Under the pieces are notes generated by a model that saw nothing but the letters and a program-made list of their open reading frames with translations, was not told the DNA's origin and searched no databases. A DNA stretch of 64,000 nucleotides, from the NCBI RefSeq assembly GCF_006503695.1, contig NZ_SBIK01000015.1, positions 1-64,000 of the forward strand. Direction: 5' to 3'. Made by a program: the position numbers and the translations under genes. Of the stretch, positions 40,604 through 49,562 are shown piece after piece (the first letter of the stretch is position 1; the number at the start of each line of letters is the position of its first letter). This DNA is from Tepidiphilus succinatimandens. GTDB taxonomy: Bacteria; Pseudomonadota; Gammaproteobacteria; Burkholderiales; Rhodocyclaceae.

Positions 40604-43600
40604 TCACCCCCCGAACCGATACGCCTCGATCCACTCGCCGAGGTGATCCTCCAGCATCCAGCCCTCGCGCACCCACCGCTGCAGCGCCTCGCCCTCCTTC
40701 TGCGCCTCGTCCAGGTCGTGGATGCGGGCGCGGATCGCCTCGAGCCAGGCCTCCGGCCGATTTGGCACCCGCGTCACCGGCGCGCCGCGATAGGGCAGCA
40801 CGTCCGAGCACACCACTGGCCAGCCAAGGATGCCGTACTCCAGCAGGCGCAGGTTCGACTTGCACTCGTTGAAGCGATTCACCTCCAGCGGCGCCACCGC
40901 CAGGTCCAGGTCGAGGCTCGCGAGTTTGGCCGGATACTGCTCGAACGGCACGAAGGGGTGGAACTCCTTCACGAAGGGGCGCAGCTCCTCCGGGCACATG
41001 CCGAAGAAGACCCAGTCGCACTCCTCGCTCGTCGCCTCCACCACCTCGCGGATCAGGGCCAGATCCCCGGCGTGCTGCATCGCCCCGGCCCAGCCCACGC
41101 GCGGCTTGGGCCCTACCCTCCGCTCGGATTTCAACCCATTCCACACCCATCCCGGCAGATAGTTCGGAATCAGGCGCACCTCGCGGGCATACTTCTCGAT
41201 CGCCGAGCGGATCGGCTCAGTCGTCACCACCACCCGGTCGGCGGTGCGCACCACCCGCTTCATCTCGCCCGGCGTGTTGCGGTGCTCATAGACCTCGCTC
41301 TGGCGCGGAATCTCGCTGATGAGATCGTCCAGATGCAACAGGAAAGGAATTCTGGCGACCTCCTGCACCTGGCGCACCGTCTCCAGATGGTCGCTCAACT
41401 CCAGAAAGGCGCTCGCGGTGAAGACGTCCGGCTTCGCCCGCTCCACCTCCACCAGCAAGGGAATGCGCGTCTGCCGCACCCCCGGCGCATGGATGAAACT
41501 GCGCTCCGCCGCCCTAGCCTGCCACAACCCCTCCAGCGGCTGCTTGATGCGGTACTCGATCACCCCGCTCAGCTGCTCCCAGCCCAACACCCGCACCTTC
41601 TCCGAAGGCAAGCGCGGATCCCAATTCACCACGATCTCCGACTCCACCCGGTAATCGCGGTGCGTCAGGCTCAAGTGCCGGTTATAGGCCGGATCGCGCG
41701 CGAGCTGCGGCAGCCACTTGCGCAACATCGCCTCCTGCTCCTTGCCAAAGCGCTGCTGCGCCTTGCGCGCCTTGGCAGGCTCCGCCGCCTCCTGCTGCTG
41801 GCTCACGCTGCCGTGATGCACCAGCACCACGAAGGGCGTCCACAGAATCTTGTAGCCGCGCTCGCGCACCTTTAGACACAGATCCACGTCGTTGTAGGAG
41901 ACGCGAAACGCCTGCTCGTCCAGCCCCTTCACCTCCTCCCACACCGACTTGCGGATCAAGAGACACGCCGCCGTCACGGCCGAGAGATCCTGATCCACCA
42001 AGGCACGGTTCATGTACCCGCCATCGGTCAGTCCCAATAGCCCCATATAAGGAAAATCCGCGATACCGCCCAATCCCAATAGCATTCCAACGTGCTGCAC
42101 CGTCTGCGGGTGCGGGAACATCAGCTTCACTCCCACGATGCCCACGTCCGGCCGCTGGCCATAGGCCACCATGCGCTCCAGCCAATGCTCCTGCAGCACC
42201 GCGGTGTCGTTGTTGAGCAAGAGCAGATACTCACCGCTCGCCTCGCGCGCGGCCAGATTGCACATCGCCGAGAAATTGAACGGTTTGGGATAGGGCAACA
42301 CCCGCACCCCCTCCGCTTTCAGGCGCTCCAGATAGGCGAGCGCCTCCGGCTGCGTGCTGCCGTTATCCACCACCAGAATCTCATGGTCAGGATAGGCCGT
42401 CTTCGCCCGGATGCTCTCGACGCAGGACTGCAGATAATCCGCCTGGTCTTTGGTGGGAATGATGATCGACACGCGCGGCTGCCGCGGCCAGTGATACACC
42501 ACACGCCAGGTGCCCGGTACGTAACCCTCCGCCACCTCCGCCTCCAGCCCCCGGCGCGCCAGATGCGCCGCGAGCGCCTGCTGGTGCGCCGGCTCGTCCA
42601 CCGCCTCTTCGCGCCCCGCCGGCACCGAATAGAGCACCTCGTCCACGTGCCCGATCGCCTCCTCGCCAAACGCATCGAGCACGCGCAGCGCCAGATCGTA
42701 GCGCCACGCCGACGCACCCTCCCCCAGTCCGCCCACCGCCGCAAACGCCTCGCGCTCCACCCATAGGCACGGGCCCAGATACGGCATCGAGCGCAGCAGA
42801 TCGAGGTTGACGTCCGGCCGGAAGAGCGGATCGCGCCGCGCCCCGTCCGCCTCCACCGTGTCCGAGTCGCCATACATCAAGCGCCACTGCGGAAACGCCA
42901 GCGCATGGCGCACAAGCTGCTCCACCGCATCGCCAGACAGCCGCACCCCTGGCGCAAGCACCGACACCCAACCCGACTCCGCCGCCAGCTCCTCCGCGAT
43001 CGCCGCCTCCAACCCCTCCGCCGACTCCACCTCACGCCAGCGCAGCATCGGCAACTCCGTCCACATCGCATCCGGCGCTGGCGTATCCGCCACCACCACC
43101 AGCCGCCACAAGGGCGCCGACTGCACGCCCAGGCTGTCGAGCGTATCGGCCAGTAGCGGCAGCTCGGACGCCGGGCAAGGCACGACGAAGGTGACGGTGG
43201 GGCTGTCGGCGGGAAGGGGATCGTCGGGGTGGAAGGGGGGGTGGTGGCGTTGCAGATACACACGGTAAGGGTCTATCTGCCGCACTTCAAGAGCTTGCTC
43301 ACCCTCCACGAAACTTTGCAACATCCGCTCCCTACCCTGCCGGATTTCCAGATTACCCATATCATCGTATCGGGAATAAAGCAAACGATACGTGTCAAGG
43401 AATTTGGGGCGTTCGCGGCGCAATACATTGTCAGGATCAAGACGCTGGTGAACCTCAACGGTAACCACCGGAATATGAACCAGATCAAACGATCTGGAAC
43501 AGCGAAGAAGAAAATCCCAATCCTCGAAAGTATCGAGAGATTCATCAAAAAAACCCACTTCATCAATCACATGTTTCCAATGACCCCAGGTATTGATAGG

Positions 43601-46441
43601 AATATAATTGCAAACATGGAGGCGCTCTTTGGAATAAAAAGACTCGCCATGGGGATCCGTCCGATCCACTTCATGAGGCTGACCACGTCCATAGGATTCA
43701 ATGACATATACAGCCTTGGTATAAACAAATTTTGCCTCTGGAGCACGAAGGAGTTCATCCACAACTCTTTCAACATGTTCCGGCAAAAAAACGTCATCAT
43801 CATCAAGATAGCATATAATGTCGCCTCTGGCAACGCGCAGAGCAACATTTCGCGCCCCGGCGTGTTTTCTGTTTTGTCCATAACGGATATAGACAATATT
43901 CAAATCTTCCGAAAAGAAATTGACAATCTCAGAAACTTCCTTTCCGGCATCGTTGACAACAACAATTTCTATGTTTTTATATGTTTGCTCTTTTACACTT
44001 CTAATTGCGCGAATCAACAGATCAGGGCGATTATAAGTCGGAACAATTACAGAAACCAGCAAGTCATCTTTTCTGCCAAAAACAGCTTCAGCAATTTTTT
44101 GAAGATATTTATTATCAGTATGTTTTTTCAATGCAATCTTTAATTTTTCAATATTTGCTTTTTTTGAATTGGCAAGAATAATATTTGCTTTTTCTATTTC
44201 GCTTGACGAATATATTTCTGGGTGATGAAAAACTATGTGCGCCCAAACTTCATCAAGGCTCGCAAGCGTACCTGATACCATGGTATTGGGTCGGTTGCGA
44301 TACAAGAACAGAGGCTTTCGCAGATGAAATGATCTAAACCCAAGTTTTGCCGCCGCCACCCAGAAATTCCAATCCTCACCCCCAAGATACATTGCAGGAG
44401 AATAACCACCAACTTTTTCCCACACTTCTCTCCGGTAAAGAGAACAGTAGTCATGCACATTGACTAATTTGAGAATATCAAGTCGAGATTCACCTTTGAC
44501 GTGAATGTGGCTCGCATCACCAAAATTCTGTTCATCGGTATAAATGGTAGAAAATTCCGGGTTATTATCCAGTATTGCGACTGTTTCTTTCAAAAAATTT
44601 GGATCAAGCTTATCATCCGCATCAAGAGGGAGTATATATCGACCACGGGCAGCCTCAATTCCAAAATTTCGGGCACCAGCCAAACCTTTATTTTCTTGTT
44701 CAAGAAGGCGAATTCTCCCATTTGGATCCTTTTTCATAAGATTGCGTGCAACGTCAGACGTATCGTCAGGACTGCCGTCATTGACAATAATACACTCCCA
44801 GTTTTCGAATGTTTGGGCAAGAACGCTTGATACGGATTCTTCAAGAAAATAGGCTTGATCGTAGCAGGGAATAATTACAGAAACGATGGGCGAACTATTT
44901 TTTAATACCCCGCAGCATAAAGGCTCTTCGAATAAATAAGATAAACCTCGATAAATATATAAATAAGAACAGTAATCAATAAAAAAATCTTTTTTAATCG
45001 CAATTAAATCATTACCAGCAAAAATAAGTTTATAATCATGAGAAAGAAATTTTTCAATAAATTCTTTTTCAGCATTGGACAAACATTGATGTTCAAATTG
45101 AATAATTTTTGGTTTATGGTTATTTTTAATTACTATCAAATCAATAATTTCAGCATCCATTCCCTCTGCATCTATTAATAATATATCTGGACCAACTCCG
45201 TAAGTCATTGACTTAGATTTTTCAAAATTTATTTGCCTTACTTTAATTTTTTCAACGCATTTCCATATTTTATTTTTTAAATCTTCATTTATTGTAAATC
45301 CTCCAAGCGCATTTTTATCATTATATAAAGAAGAAATCCCTAAAACCCAATCTGGCAACTTATACTCATATATTTTATATGGATTAATTGCATTAAATTC
45401 AACAAATCCATTACTGGATCCAAAAACAAAATTAATAAATATTGCATTTTTATTTTTAGCATAATTCCTTTTCAATTTTTCAAATAAATAAGGATTTGCT
45501 TCAAAAAGAACTGTTTTCGGATCTTTGTTAACTAAAACAGGACGTAATTGGTCAACAAAAATTCCATCCGCCGAACCAATTTGCCAAATAATACCATCAG
45601 GATTAGCATCAATAAAATATATAGATATTTTTTCAAAATCAAAAATATTAACATTACTAACTTTAAAATCGCTTTTCACTTGATCCCATTTGTATTTTTT
45701 ATTTTTTATTTTTTCATTTATGTAAATTTCATATTCCTTCCCTCTTTTTGGAGATATTTTTTTTATAAGAGCTTTTGCCTCAAAAAAATCTTCATTTATT
45801 AATGCATTTTCAATTTTATTTATTAATTCATTTTCCCCTAGCCAAGACCCACCCCACCAATGAATACCATAAGAATTTCTCAGGTTATTTATTATTAACT
45901 TAGCGGACGTTTCATTATAATGAAACGGATAAAAACTTTTAGCATCAAGTCTTTTATTTCTATATTCCTTCAAATGCTTTCCAAATAACCAAGGCCCGGT
46001 TCCAATATTTGGAGGAATTTCATTTAATTTACCTTTATTATTTTTTATATCATCAATTATCTCCAAGAAAATTGGATGCTTAATTTTTGCTGCTATCATC
46101 CCTATGCTACAGTAATCATTACTTTCATCTTCATTACAAACAACAATATCATCATCACAAGAAAAGAAATCAAACCAATGCCAAGGCATAAAATCACAGT
46201 CTAAGTAAACCCCACCAAAACGATATAATATTTCATATCTCGCAACATCAGATTTCCTGGCATAGCCTTTTGCTAATTTTATGATTTCTGATGTAAGATA
46301 TAATTCACCAATGTCATTATCAGTCCATGTCCTAAACTCACAATCTGGATATTGTCTCTGCCATGCCTCCCACCACATATCGTATTCTTCAGGTTTCTTG
46401 TTTTCACCGAACCAAATTCTATGAAAAATTTTAGGGATCAT
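40604..46441 (-). CDS. giant modular glycosyltransferase/methyltransferase (1945 residues)
   Basis: One uninterrupted frame encodes seven modules. These are: a GT32/OCH1-like sugar transferase (1-200, DXD at 81-83 in 'GGVYLDCDF'); an FkbM-like SAM methyltransferase (about 270-485, 'LFEANPY', 'LLIDAEGMDAEI'); a GT2 domain (517-740, 'VSVIIPCYDQ', 'DADD'); a second GT2 (795-1000, 'VSVIVPTYNRPD', 'LDDDD'); a third, degenerate GT2 (1080-1280, 'YGDSDTVEADG'); a fourth GT2 (1323-1560, 'VSIIIPTKDQ', 'LLNNDTAV'); and a GT4-like GT-B domain (about 1612-1945, 'VGWAGAMQH'). Such chains build O-antigen, capsule or protein-linked glycans one sugar per module. Sampled 60-nt lines give 72% GC at 42601, 55% at 43801, 42% at 44401 and 20% at 44101 and 45001, so the N-terminal half is probably foreign. 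It has no signal peptide and is probably cytoplasmic. Confidence 0.9.
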   Translation of the reverse strand: MIPKIFHRIWFGENKKPEEYDMWWEAWQRQYPDCEFRTWTDNDIGELYLTSEIIKLAKGYARKSDVARYEILYRFGGVYLDCDFMPWHWFDFFSCDDDIVVCNEDESNDYCSIGMIAAKIKHPIFLEIIDDIKNNKGKLNEIPPNIGTGPWLFGKHLKEYRNKRLDAKSFYPFHYNETSAKLIINNLRNSYGIHWWGGSWLGENELINKIENALINEDFFEAKALIKKISPKRGKEYEIYINEKIKNKKYKWDQVKSDFKVSNVNIFDFEKISIYFIDANPDGIIWQIGSADGIFVDQLRPVLVNKDPKTVLFEANPYLFEKLKRNYAKNKNAIFINFVFGSSNGFVEFNAINPYKIYEYKLPDWVLGISSLYNDKNALGGFTINEDLKNKIWKCVEKIKVRQINFEKSKSMTYGVGPDILLIDAEGMDAEIIDLIVIKNNHKPKIIQFEHQCLSNAEKEFIEKFLSHDYKLIFAGNDLIAIKKDFFIDYCSYLYIYRGLSYLFEEPLCCGVLKNSSPIVSVIIPCYDQAYFLEESVSSVLAQTFENWECIIVNDGSPDDTSDVARNLMKKDPNGRIRLLEQENKGLAGARNFGIEAARGRYILPLDADDKLDPNFLKETVAILDNNPEFSTIYTDEQNFGDASHIHVKGESRLDILKLVNVHDYCSLYRREVWEKVGGYSPAMYLGGEDWNFWVAAAKLGFRSFHLRKPLFLYRNRPNTMVSGTLASLDEVWAHIVFHHPEIYSSSEIEKANIILANSKKANIEKLKIALKKHTDNKYLQKIAEAVFGRKDDLLVSVIVPTYNRPDLLIRAIRSVKEQTYKNIEIVVVNDAGKEVSEIVNFFSEDLNIVYIRYGQNRKHAGARNVALRVARGDIICYLDDDDVFLPEHVERVVDELLRAPEAKFVYTKAVYVIESYGRGQPHEVDRTDPHGESFYSKERLHVCNYIPINTWGHWKHVIDEVGFFDESLDTFEDWDFLLRCSRSFDLVHIPVVTVEVHQRLDPDNVLRRERPKFLDTYRLLYSRYDDMGNLEIRQGRERMLQSFVEGEQALEVRQIDPYRVYLQRHHPPFHPDDPLPADSPTVTFVVPCPASELPLLADTLDSLGVQSAPLWRLVVVADTPAPDAMWTELPMLRWREVESAEGLEAAIAEELAAESGWVSVLAPGVRLSGDAVEQLVRHALAFPQWRLMYGDSDTVEADGARRDPLFRPDVNLDLLRSMPYLGPCLWVEREAFAAVGGLGEGASAWRYDLALRVLDAFGEEAIGHVDEVLYSVPAGREEAVDEPAHQQALAAHLARRGLEAEVAEGYVPGTWRVVYHWPRQPRVSIIIPTKDQADYLQSCVESIRAKTAYPDHEILVVDNGSTQPEALAYLERLKAEGVRVLPYPKPFNFSAMCNLAAREASGEYLLLLNNDTAVLQEHWLERMVAYGQRPDVGIVGVKLMFPHPQTVQHVGMLLGLGGIADFPYMGLLGLTDGGYMNRALVDQDLSAVTAACLLIRKSVWEEVKGLDEQAFRVSYNDVDLCLKVRERGYKILWTPFVVLVHHGSVSQQQEAAEPAKARKAQQRFGKEQEAMLRKWLPQLARDPAYNRHLSLTHRDYRVESEIVVNWDPRLPSEKVRVLGWEQLSGVIEYRIKQPLEGLWQARAAERSFIHAPGVRQTRIPLLVEVERAKPDVFTASAFLELSDHLETVRQVQEVARIPFLLHLDDLISEIPRQSEVYEHRNTPGEMKRVVRTADRVVVTTEPIRSAIEKYAREVRLIPNYLPGWVWNGLKSERRVGPKPRVGWAGAMQHAGDLALIREVVEATSEECDWVFFGMCPEELRPFVKEFHPFVPFEQYPAKLASLDLDLAVAPLEVNRFNECKSNLRLLEYGILGWPVVCSDVLPYRGAPVTRVPNRPEAWLEAIRARIHDLDEAQKEGEALQRWVREGWMLEDHLGEWIEAYRFGG

Positions 46442-46604
46442 TTTTTCACCAAATCAGGAAAAATTTATTTTACATAAAAAAATATGGCTTAAAAATAACA
46501 CCCGGCGAGGATCACGCACTTCATTCCCCCTCCCCAACGCCGCATCCGGCGCTTGTGTCAGAGGCATTGTAACCAAATCTCTTGGGTTCGAGCATGCGGC
46601 TGCG

Positions 46605-46955
46605 CTAGCCTCCGTCGCAGCCCGGCGTCCGATCCTGCCTCTCCCGCTCGTAGAACACCTTGCCCACACGCTCGATGTGCTCGCGCAGACCGGGATGATC
46701 GATCAGGTCGAAGAGGCACAGATCGACCTGATAAGGGATGGGCGATTCATCCAGTTGTCCCGCGATGCGGCCGAGCGTATCGAGGTCGAGCTTGGGGCCG
46801 AACAAGGCCAGATCGATGTCCGCCCCCGGTCGGTACGTTCCCTTGGCGCGCGAGCCGAAGATCACCGCTTTCTCCACTTCGGGAACTTCGGCCAGGATGC
46901 GCCGGATGGTGTCGATCGTGCGCTGCGGCAAGCCGAAATCCGGCGACGCGCTCAC
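46605..46955 (-). CDS. MntA-type minimal nucleotidyltransferase antitoxin
   Basis: The 116-residue protein carries the MNT signature GS-x10-DxD exactly (Gly34-Ser35 ... Asp46-Ile-Asp48). In type VII toxin-antitoxin systems such enzymes AMPylate the HEPN toxin on a Tyr and silence it. I chose the GTG at 46955, which overlaps the HEPN stop as GTGA; the longer open frame upstream lies inside the HEPN gene and is not credible. Confidence 0.88.
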   Translation of the reverse strand: MSASPDFGLPQRTIDTIRRILAEVPEVEKAVIFGSRAKGTYRPGADIDLALFGPKLDLDTLGRIAGQLDESPIPYQVDLCLFDLIDHPGLREHIERVGKVFYERERQDRTPGCDGG

Positions 46956-47368
46956 GATCCCCTCGCCAGGCGCGCCAGATGGTCGCGCAGTTCCAGAAAA
47001 GCGGCGTGGTAGCGTTCGACGACCGCCGAGACGATCGCTTCGGCCACCGATTCGTTGTAGGTATGGCTGGACAGGTTGCGCTTTTCGATCATGTCCATCC
47101 ACACGTCGCCATCGCGCACCAATCCGCGCTTGAAGGCTTCCCGCACTGTGCTTCGCGAACCAACGAGCCCTTGGATCCCCTCCATTTCCAGATAATCTTT
47201 CAGCACGTTCCAGGCGAGTTCATGGGTGAATTCGAATCCTTGGATCAATCCTTGCTTTTCGAGGTCGGTGAGCGGTCGCGTCTCGGACAAGCGAACGGCC
47301 GCGCTCAGCTGATTCAGCGCCCGCTGAAAATTCTCGAACCGCCGTTTCCAGCGAACATCATCGACCAT
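46952..47368 (-). CDS. HepT-type HEPN toxin (HI0074-like)
   Basis: The 138-residue helical protein ends with the HEPN RNase motif R-x4-H-x-Y (Arg97, His102, Tyr104 in 'RNLSSHTY'). It belongs to the group once called 'nucleotidyltransferase substrate-binding protein'. Paired with the downstream MNT gene it forms a type VII toxin-antitoxin module. The motif Tyr is the known AMPylation target in the family. A minus-strand TATGAT (47403-47408) may be its -10. Confidence 0.9.
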   Translation of the reverse strand: MVDDVRWKRRFENFQRALNQLSAAVRLSETRPLTDLEKQGLIQGFEFTHELAWNVLKDYLEMEGIQGLVGSRSTVREAFKRGLVRDGDVWMDMIEKRNLSSHTYNESVAEAIVSAVVERYHAAFLELRDHLARLARGS

Positions 47369-47433
47369 GATCTAGTCCCCTCTCGTGCCGGCAAGCGCTT
47401 TCATCATAGCAGTGCGGCGGTACAATCCCGCCC

Positions 47434-48240
47434 ATGAAACTCGCCACCTGGAACGTCAACTCCATCGCCGCCCGGCTGCCGCACCTGCAGCGCTGGATCG
47501 CCGCCGCCCGGCCCGACGTGCTCGCGCTGCAGGAGCTCAAGTGCCCGGCGGAGAAATTTCCCGCGCAAGCGATTGCCGAACTCGGCTACGCGTCCGCGGT
47601 GCACGGGCAGAAAACCTACAACGGCGTGGCGCTGCTGGTGCGCGAGGGGTTGCCGTGGCGCGAGGTGGTGCGCGGCGTTCCCGAGTTCGACGACGAGCAG
47701 GCGCGCCTCATCGTGGCCGAGATCGACGAACCCGGCAGCGAGGCGCCGCTTTGGGTCGCGAGCGCCTATTTCCCCAACGGCCAGGCGGTGGGCAGCGACA
47801 AGTTCGCCTACAAGCTCGCCTGGATCGAGGCGCTCGCCCGCTGGATCGAACGGGAGCGGCTCACGGAGCGCCCTTTCGTGCTGATGGGCGACTTCAACAT
47901 CGCCCCGGCGCCCGAAGACACCCACCCCGACTGGCCGCAGGACGGCATCCTCGCTTCGCCCCCCGAGCGCGCCGCCTTTGCCCGGCTCCTCTCGCTCGGG
48001 CTCGTCGACGCCTTCCGCCGCTTTCCCCAGCCGCCGCAGTCGTACTCCTGGTGGGACTACCGCCAAGGAGCATTCCGGCGCAACCTGGGCTTGCGCATCG
48101 ACCACATCCTCGTCTCACCCGCTGTGCTGCCGCGGCTGCGCGCCTGCACGATCGACGTCGAGCCCCGGCGATGGGAACGCCCCTCGGATCACGCCCCGGT
48201 GGTGCTGGAGCTCGCTCCGATGGAGGAGTCGGGCAAGTAA
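47434..48240 (+). CDS. xthA: exodeoxyribonuclease III
   Basis: XthA is the AP endonuclease and 3' exonuclease of base-excision repair. The 268-residue EEP-fold enzyme has 'MKLATWNVNSIAARLPHL' at the start, the metal-binding Glu34 in 'LQELK', 'GDFNIAP' (about 150) and the terminal 'PSDHAPVV'. A TACAAT box lies just upstream. Confidence 0.96.
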   Translation: MKLATWNVNSIAARLPHLQRWIAAARPDVLALQELKCPAEKFPAQAIAELGYASAVHGQKTYNGVALLVREGLPWREVVRGVPEFDDEQARLIVAEIDEPGSEAPLWVASAYFPNGQAVGSDKFAYKLAWIEALARWIERERLTERPFVLMGDFNIAPAPEDTHPDWPQDGILASPPERAAFARLLSLGLVDAFRRFPQPPQSYSWWDYRQGAFRRNLGLRIDHILVSPAVLPRLRACTIDVEPRRWERPSDHAPVVLELAPMEESGK

Positions 48241-48302
48241 GCCTCGGATGGCAGCGCTTGGTTCTCGATCTACAACGAGAACGTGCGCGTTTCAGCGGGA
48301 TG

Positions 48303-48323
48303 AAAAAAGCACCTGAGCGGTGC
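48303..48323 (-). terminator. terminator after tRNA-Thr
   Basis: On the minus strand GCACC-gctca-GGTGC is followed by six T's, directly after the CCA end of the tRNA. Confidence 0.75.
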
Positions 48324-48326
48324 CTT

Positions 48327-48402
<76 letters not shown>

Positions 48403-48491
48403 GTGGTGCGCGGCCTTGCGGCCTGGAAGAAATGGAATTCTATCCTCTCCCCGCCCGAAAATCAAGTTCGCGCCGGTCGAGCGCCTGGGCG

Positions 48492-48692
48492 CTACTTGCG
48501 CCACAGCCAGAAAAGCAGCGAGAGCAGCACCGAGACGAGGATGCTCGTGGTGAGGGGAAAGTAGAAGGTGAAGTTTTCGCGCTCGATGACGATGTCGCCG
48601 GGCAGGCGGCCGAAGGGAAAGCGCGACAGCCACGGCCAGAGCAGGGCCGCGAGCAGGAAGAGGATGCCGAGCAGGAAGAAGAATCGTTGCAT
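48492..48692 (-). CDS. DUF2905-type small membrane protein
   Basis: The 66-residue protein has two hydrophobic helices (about 3-18 and 42-64) joined by 'LSRFPFGRLPGDIVIERENF', the conserved loop of this small family of unknown function. It lies between tRNA-Ser and tRNA-Thr on the same strand and could be part of one transcript. I chose the internal ATG at 48692; the frame extends back through the tRNA but that cannot be coding. Confidence 0.85.
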   Translation of the reverse strand: MQRFFFLLGILFLLAALLWPWLSRFPFGRLPGDIVIERENFTFYFPLTTSILVSVLLSLLFWLWRK

Positions 48693-48718
48693 CCCGGCCT
48701 CCCGGAGCGCGGGCAAAC

Positions 48719-48809
48719 TGGCGGAGAGGGCGGGATTCGAACCCGCGTCAGGGTATTCCCCTGAACACGCTTTCCAGGCGTGCGATTTAAACCGCTCATC
48801 CACCTCTCC
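48719..48809 (-). tRNA. tRNA-Ser (anticodon GGA)
   Basis: The 91-nt class II tRNA has acceptor GGAGAGG/CCTCTCC, discriminator G and an encoded CCA. It has a long variable arm and anticodon loop CTGGAAA (GGA, reading UCC/UCU). A TATAAT box on the minus strand (48822-48827) lies 13 bp before it. Confidence 0.95.
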
Positions 48810-48893
48810 GGCAAGCGCGGTATTATACCCAGGTCCGGCACGAAACGCCAGGCCCCAGCCTGGCGGGCCGCTCTCTCGACGAAGGAGTCACCC

Positions 48894-49508
48894 ATGGGAC
48901 ACCGCCTCTCCAAGATCACCACCCGCACGGGCGACGACGGCACCACCGGCCTCGGGGACGGCTCGCGCGTGGCCAAGAGCAGCCGGCGCATCGAAGCGCT
49001 GGGCGAAGTAGACGAATTGAACGCCGTGCTCGGGCTGCTCGCGAGCGAAACCGCCGATGAAGACCTGCGCGCGGTGCTCGCCGAGATCCAGCACGCCCTG
49101 TTCGACCTGGGCGGGGAACTGTGCCTGCCCGGCGCGGCCGTGCTCGGCGAGGCGCAGGTGGCGCGCCTCGAAGCGCTCGTCGAAGCCTACAACGCCGACC
49201 TTCCCCCGCTCAAGGAATTCATCCTGCCCGGCGGCTGCCGCGCGGCTGCGCTGGCGCACCTCGCCCGCACCGTCTGCCGCCGGGCCGAGCGCTCGGTGGT
49301 GGCGCTCGCGCAGGAAGAACCCCTGCACGCCGCCCCGCGGCGCTACCTCAACCGCCTCTCCGACCTCCTCTTCGTGCTCGCCCGCGTCTATAACCGCCGC
49401 GCTGGCGTGCCCGACGAACTGTGGCGGCGTGAGGGCAAAACGCCCAAGCCCCCGCGCGCGGGCGCCATGCCCCCCAACGGGAAAAATTCCTCAAGTCCCG
49501 CCGCATGA
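48894..49508 (+). CDS. ATP:cob(I)alamin adenosyltransferase (PduO type)
   Basis: The enzyme makes adenosylcobalamin. The 204-residue PduO-type protein has the ATP-binding N-terminus 'TRTGDDGTTGLGDGSRV', 'EALGEVDELNAVLG', and the late 'VCRRAERSVVALAQEE' and 'YLNRLSDLLFVLAR' motifs. The ATG at 48894 is preceded by GAAGGAG. It is 54 bp upstream of fliC but functionally unrelated. Confidence 0.95.
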   Translation: MGHRLSKITTRTGDDGTTGLGDGSRVAKSSRRIEALGEVDELNAVLGLLASETADEDLRAVLAEIQHALFDLGGELCLPGAAVLGEAQVARLEALVEAYNADLPPLKEFILPGGCRAAALAHLARTVCRRAERSVVALAQEEPLHAAPRRYLNRLSDLLFVLARVYNRRAGVPDELWRREGKTPKPPRAGAMPPNGKNSSSPAA

Positions 49509-49562
49509 TGCCGTAAACACTCCTACCAAACCCGGCAATCCACTCACGCAAGGAGAACCATC

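Larger units (their letters stand above)
39772..47400. other. putative accessory island between tRNA-Ile2 and xthA
   Basis: This block carries two toxin-antitoxin pairs (YefM-YoeB on the left, HepT-MntA on the right) around a compositionally foreign glycosyltransferase gene, and it begins just after a tRNA gene. Both flanks are core genes. No integrase, transposase or flanking direct repeat is visible, so the mode of entry is unknown. Confidence 0.55.

Noticed and set aside
43229-44143. A 304-codon plus-strand frame in the AT-rich part of the glycosyltransferase gene
   Set aside because: The minus-strand frame carries clear GT2 motifs through the same stretch. The plus-strand translation has no domain and no ribosome-binding site.
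39772-47430. Direct repeats or an integrase marking an integrative element
   Set aside because: I looked for a second copy of the tRNA-Ile2 3' end near 46500-47430 and for integrase motifs, and found neither, so I call the region only a putative island.
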